The translations under genes were made by a program, and so were the position numbers. A stretch of 7,974 nucleotides of DNA from Clostridiales bacterium (GTDB lineage: Bacteria > Bacillota > Clostridia > Oscillospirales > Oscillospiraceae), in contig JAJBTD010000066.1 of assembly GCA_020861055.1 (NCBI GenBank), positions 1-7,974 on the forward strand, read 5' to 3'. The stretch's first letter is position 1; every line of letters starts with the position of its first letter. Below are positions 5,318-7,974 of the stretch, one piece after another. The notes beneath the pieces were generated by a model. That model was not told the origin of the DNA. It searched no databases and saw only the letters and a program-made list of their open reading frames with translations.

Positions 5318-7974
5318 ATGAAGGAAAAAGTCAGAAGGACAATTTCGTTCCTGCTGTCTGTGATCATTCTGCTTTCCATGCTTCCCGGCGCGGCGCTCGG
5401 AGCCGAGGTCGAAGGAGCGGCGGACGAGGCGGCAGAGAATACAGGCATTACGGAAACGGAAGAGGAAAGCGCGGATATCGGCACGGAACAGGAAGACGTG
5501 CCCACAGAGGAGGAGAACGAACCGTCCGAGGACGAGCCGACAGAGGAAGACGGGTCAACAGAGGAGGAGAGCGAACCGTCCGAGGACGAGCTGACGGAGG
5601 ATATAGACGAGTCGGCGGCGGATGAGAACGACTCTCTTGAGACGGAGGAGGAGACGACGGAAGAGGAGCCGGAAGCGTCTGACGCAGAGGCCATTGCAGA
5701 AGATGGGACAGACCAGACGATCACCTATGATCTGACGCTGGAATATGATGACCACTGGTCTCTGAGCGATTATCTGTCCGAAGACCTGACCGGCTATACC
5801 ATCAGCGGCATTCAGACCAATACCGTCACCTCCTATCAGGTGTCCGGCGGGAAAAAGACGAAAACACGGGATACCAGTGTGGTCACTGCCAACGGGACAA
5901 ACGGGCTGATCGCCTCTGGCGTGGGCACAGCCACCGTCACCCTGTCCAACAGTAAGACCGGCGATCAGGCCACTCTGTCCGTCACGGTGGAACCGGCCAC
6001 TCTGACTGTGATGCTGGTGGCGGGACAGAGCAACGCGGAGGGCAAATCCTCCTCATCTACGGGTACTCACCCGGAGGACTCCGTTCTCTGCGAAGAGGGG
6101 CAGGTCTATTCCACTTATGCGCCCAGCACGACCTCAAACGCCAAGAGAATTACCGGCATCAGCTCCCTGAAAGCCTGTACAGAGAGCACAGCCAGCGCTT
6201 TTGTAGCGGCCTCGCTCACCAGCAGCGTCAGTCTTGCGGGAAGCAAGCTGGTTTATCCCCTGAATGCGCTGACCGAGTCCGGAAAAGGCAAGAGCGGGCC
6301 GGACAGCGGTTTGGCCTATCAGTGGAACGCCCTGACCGGGGACAAGGTGTGGGTGGTAAACGCTGCATACACCGCAAGCAGCATTACCACCTGGGTCCCG
6401 GGAGGAACCAATTATGAGCGGGCGCTGGCGGTGTTCCAGTACGCCCAGACCACCGCTTCCGCCGAGATCGCAGCGGGCCACTATACCCAGGGCAAGACCC
6501 TTCTGTTCTGGCTTCAGGGAGAGGCGGATGCAAATATGTCTGCCAGCAACTATCTGTCCTACTTCTCCAAGATGAAGAAGGGATTTACCAGTGAAGGGCT
6601 GGGCATCAAGTACTATGGTCTTATTATGGTACGGGCAAGCAACGGCCATGTTACTTCCGATGATCTGATCATGACCGGGCCCCGGCTGGCCCAGTATTCG
6701 ATGGGCAACAGCACCAGCTACAGCAACGTCTATGTGGTCAGCAACGTGAACGAGCAGTGGGTCACAGACAGCGGCGTGAAAAGCTATTTCCGTTCGATTT
6801 ATGGCAGTGAACTGACCTATCCTCTGCGGAAGAAAAGCACGCTTTCCGGATTGCCTACCTCGGTCTCCGAGGTCCACAGCGACGTTCACTACAGCCAGGT
6901 GGCCCACAATGAAAATGGACTGACGGCGGCGCAGACAATGTACGACATCGTATACGGCAGTTCGAGCAGCTCGATCTCTGTTCAATGGTACGGGCCGTCC
7001 GGCACGGCTCTGTCCTCAGGCACGGCGGTCACGCTGGCGATGGGGAGTACTTATAGCTACGTTCCGGTGGTTACGCCTCTGTCCCAGTCCAAGAAGGTCA
7101 GCATATCCTATAGCACCTCAAGCTTCTCGTATAACAGCTCGACAGGGCAGCTGACGGCGACTGCCTCCGGGACTGCAACACTTACCGCCAAGGTGGGAAA
7201 GGTATCTGCGGCGCTGAAGGTCACTGTAAACAACACGCCTCAGCTCACCAGTGTCAGCGCCTCCAACAGCGGCATTACCATCGCGTGGAATAAGGTGACC
7301 GGAGCTGCCAAATACCGGGTGTTCCGCAAGACGGGCAGCAGCGGCAGCTGGACAAAGCTGGGCGACACCAAGTCCACCAGTTACCGGGACACCACCGCCA
7401 AGAGCGGAACCACCTATTACTACACGGTCCGGTGCATCAATTCTTCCGGGACGAAATATACCAGCGGATACGACAAGACCGGCCTGAGCATCAAGGCGGC
7501 GGCGACGCCCACCCTCTCCAGTGTGAGCGCCAACAGTAGTGGAGTCACCGTCACATGGAAAGCGGCGACTGGCGCGGTGAAGTACAGGGTTTACCGCAAG
7601 GTTTCCGGCGGCTCCTGGTCAAAGATCGCAGTGACCACCTCCACCAGCTACACGGATACCACTGCGGCGGCGGGCACTACCTATTACTATTCCGTCCGTT
7701 GCGTCAACGCTGCAGACAGCCAGTTTACCAGCGGATATGACACGACTGGCCTGAGCATCACAAGGGCGGCGACGCCCACCCTCTCCAGCGTATATGCCAA
7801 CAACAACGGCGTGTATGTCAAATGGACGGCAGCGACCGGCGCAGTGAAGTATCGTGTGTACCGCAAGACCTCCGGCAGCTCCTGGACGAGGGTTGGCGTG
7901 ACCACCTCCACCAGTTATACGGACACCACCGCAAAGGCGGGCACCACCTATTACTATACCGTCCGGTGCGTCAA
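5318..7974 (+). CDS. Secreted multidomain SGNH/sialate-O-acetylesterase-like protein with acidic linker, BIG2-like and fibronectin-III-like repeats; partial at right edge
   Basis: 885 residues are visible and the frame is still open at the window end. A Sec signal peptide (1-29) has a KEKVRR basic start, a hydrophobic core and an ALGA cleavage-type end. Residues 30-132 are an acidic disordered linker: about half Asp/Glu, with no Lys or Arg. Residues 133-228 look like a BIG2-type Ig domain. Residues 229-545 form an SGNH hydrolase domain like sialate O-acetylesterase/DUF303: VMLVAGQSNAEGKS with nucleophile S238, the family's QGEADA block (400-405), and SDVHYSQ with the probable D522/H524 pair. 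A second BIG2-like domain follows (about 548-637), then fibronectin-III-like repeats starting at 640, 730 and 819. It probably removes acetyl groups from glycans at or outside the cell surface (inference). Any wall anchor, S-layer domain or further repeats lie off the window. ATG at 5318 follows a strong ribosome site and the consensus promoter. The substrate could be host sialic acid, xylan or another acetylated sugar. Confidence 0.88.
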   Translation, partial: MKEKVRRTISFLLSVIILLSMLPGAALGAEVEGAADEAAENTGITETEEESADIGTEQEDVPTEEENEPSEDEPTEEDGSTEEESEPSEDELTEDIDESAADENDSLETEEETTEEEPEASDAEAIAEDGTDQTITYDLTLEYDDHWSLSDYLSEDLTGYTISGIQTNTVTSYQVSGGKKTKTRDTSVVTANGTNGLIASGVGTATVTLSNSKTGDQATLSVTVEPATLTVMLVAGQSNAEGKSSSSTGTHPEDSVLCEEGQVYSTYAPSTTSNAKRITGISSLKACTESTASAFVAASLTSSVSLAGSKLVYPLNALTESGKGKSGPDSGLAYQWNALTGDKVWVVNAAYTASSITTWVPGGTNYERALAVFQYAQTTASAEIAAGHYTQGKTLLFWLQGEADANMSASNYLSYFSKMKKGFTSEGLGIKYYGLIMVRASNGHVTSDDLIMTGPRLAQYSMGNSTSYSNVYVVSNVNEQWVTDSGVKSYFRSIYGSELTYPLRKKSTLSGLPTSVSEVHSDVHYSQVAHNENGLTAAQTMYDIVYGSSSSSISVQWYGPSGTALSSGTAVTLAMGSTYSYVPVVTPLSQSKKVSISYSTSSFSYNSSTGQLTATASGTATLTAKVGKVSAALKVTVNNTPQLTSVSASNSGITIAWNKVTGAAKYRVFRKTGSSGSWTKLGDTKSTSYRDTTAKSGTTYYYTVRCINSSGTKYTSGYDKTGLSIKAAATPTLSSVSANSSGVTVTWKAATGAVKYRVYRKVSGGSWSKIAVTTSTSYTDTTAAAGTTYYYSVRCVNAADSQFTSGYDTTGLSITRAATPTLSSVYANNNGVYVKWTAATGAVKYRVYRKTSGSSWTRVGVTTSTSYTDTTAKAGTTYYYTVRCV
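5504..5611 (+). repeat. 54-bp imperfect tandem duplication in the acidic linker
   Basis: Two adjacent 54-bp units (5504-5557 and 5558-5611) encode 18-residue copies, TEEENEPSEDEPTEEDGS and TEEESEPSEDELTEDIDE. The first 44 bases of the units differ at only three positions; the last ten have diverged. This is a recent in-frame duplication inside the disordered linker and suggests linker length varies between strains (inference). Confidence 0.85.
7235..7974 (+). repeat. Fibronectin-III-like tandem repeats (two complete, third cut by the window end)
   Basis: Units begin at residues 640 (7235), 730 (7505) and 819 (7772), spaced 90 and 89 residues. Each starts with TPxLxSV and carries the conserved blocks TGAxKYRVxRK, TSTSYxDTTA and GTTYYYxVRC, followed in the complete units by SGYDxTGLSI. 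Copies two and three are identical at about four-fifths of residues by eye and share long DNA stretches, such as the ACGCCCACCCTCTCCAG start, which points to recent duplication. The pattern resembles FN3 modules of clostridial surface proteins that space or bind carbohydrate. The total copy number is unknown because the array runs off the window. Confidence 0.88.

Noticed and set aside
6134..6985. Minus-strand open frame of 283 codons within the esterase region
   Set aside because: It is antisense to the SGNH domain, which has conserved active-site blocks; no recognisable domain and no ribosome binding site were found for the antisense frame.
7235..7974. CRISPR-like or satellite repeat array
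   Set aside because: The periodicity is about 270 bp, stays in frame and encodes FN3-like modules, so it is a protein-repeat array.

Overview
The window looks like chromosomal DNA from a GC-rich, gut-type clostridium. The evidence is the high GC content of the coding regions, strong AGGAGG-type ribosome binding sites, promoters of the Gram-positive vegetative (sigma-A) type, and a secreted protein with BIG2 and fibronectin-III-like repeats. The Oscillospiraceae (relatives of Flavonifractor, Lawsonibacter or Oscillibacter) fit best. That placement is an inference from gene style and was not searched.

Layout, left to right. (1) Positions 1-927, minus strand: the N-terminal glutaminase half of glutamine-dependent NAD+ synthetase (nadE), running off the left edge, with a clear promoter at 970-998. 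(2) A rho-independent terminator at about 1018-1051 closes the next minus-strand unit. That unit holds an AraC-type regulator with a cupin sensor domain (1062-1940) and, 30 bp upstream of it, a small single-pass membrane protein (1971-2594) with a DxNxDG motif, predicted to be extracellular. (3) Diverging from these, with 59 bp between start codons, is a multi-pass DUF624/YesL-like membrane protein (2654-3466). (4) A hairpin-rich intergenic stretch (3467-3605) leads into a two-gene coupled unit: a GNAT acetyltransferase (3606-4205) whose stop overlaps, as ATGA, the start of a D-isomer-specific 2-hydroxyacid dehydrogenase (4202-5170). (5) A perfect-consensus promoter (TTGACA, 17 bp, TATAAT; 5256-5284) drives a large secreted protein (5318 to beyond 7974). 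It has a signal peptide, an acidic linker of about 100 residues, a BIG2-like domain, an SGNH/sialate O-acetylesterase-like domain, a second BIG2-like domain and at least three fibronectin-III-like repeats of about 90 residues.

How the genes may work together: the AraC regulator, the one-pass protein and the DUF624 protein form a divergent cluster of the kind often linked to sugar-uptake control, so they may be one membrane-associated regulatory module (inference). The esterase probably acts outside the cell on acetylated host or plant glycans (inference). nadE and the GNAT/dehydrogenase pair look like ordinary metabolic genes. I found no phage, IS, CRISPR, tRNA or rRNA sequence. I see no complete, obviously novel defence or mobile system. 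The least explained items are the structured leader before the GNAT gene and the one-pass/DUF624/AraC cluster.
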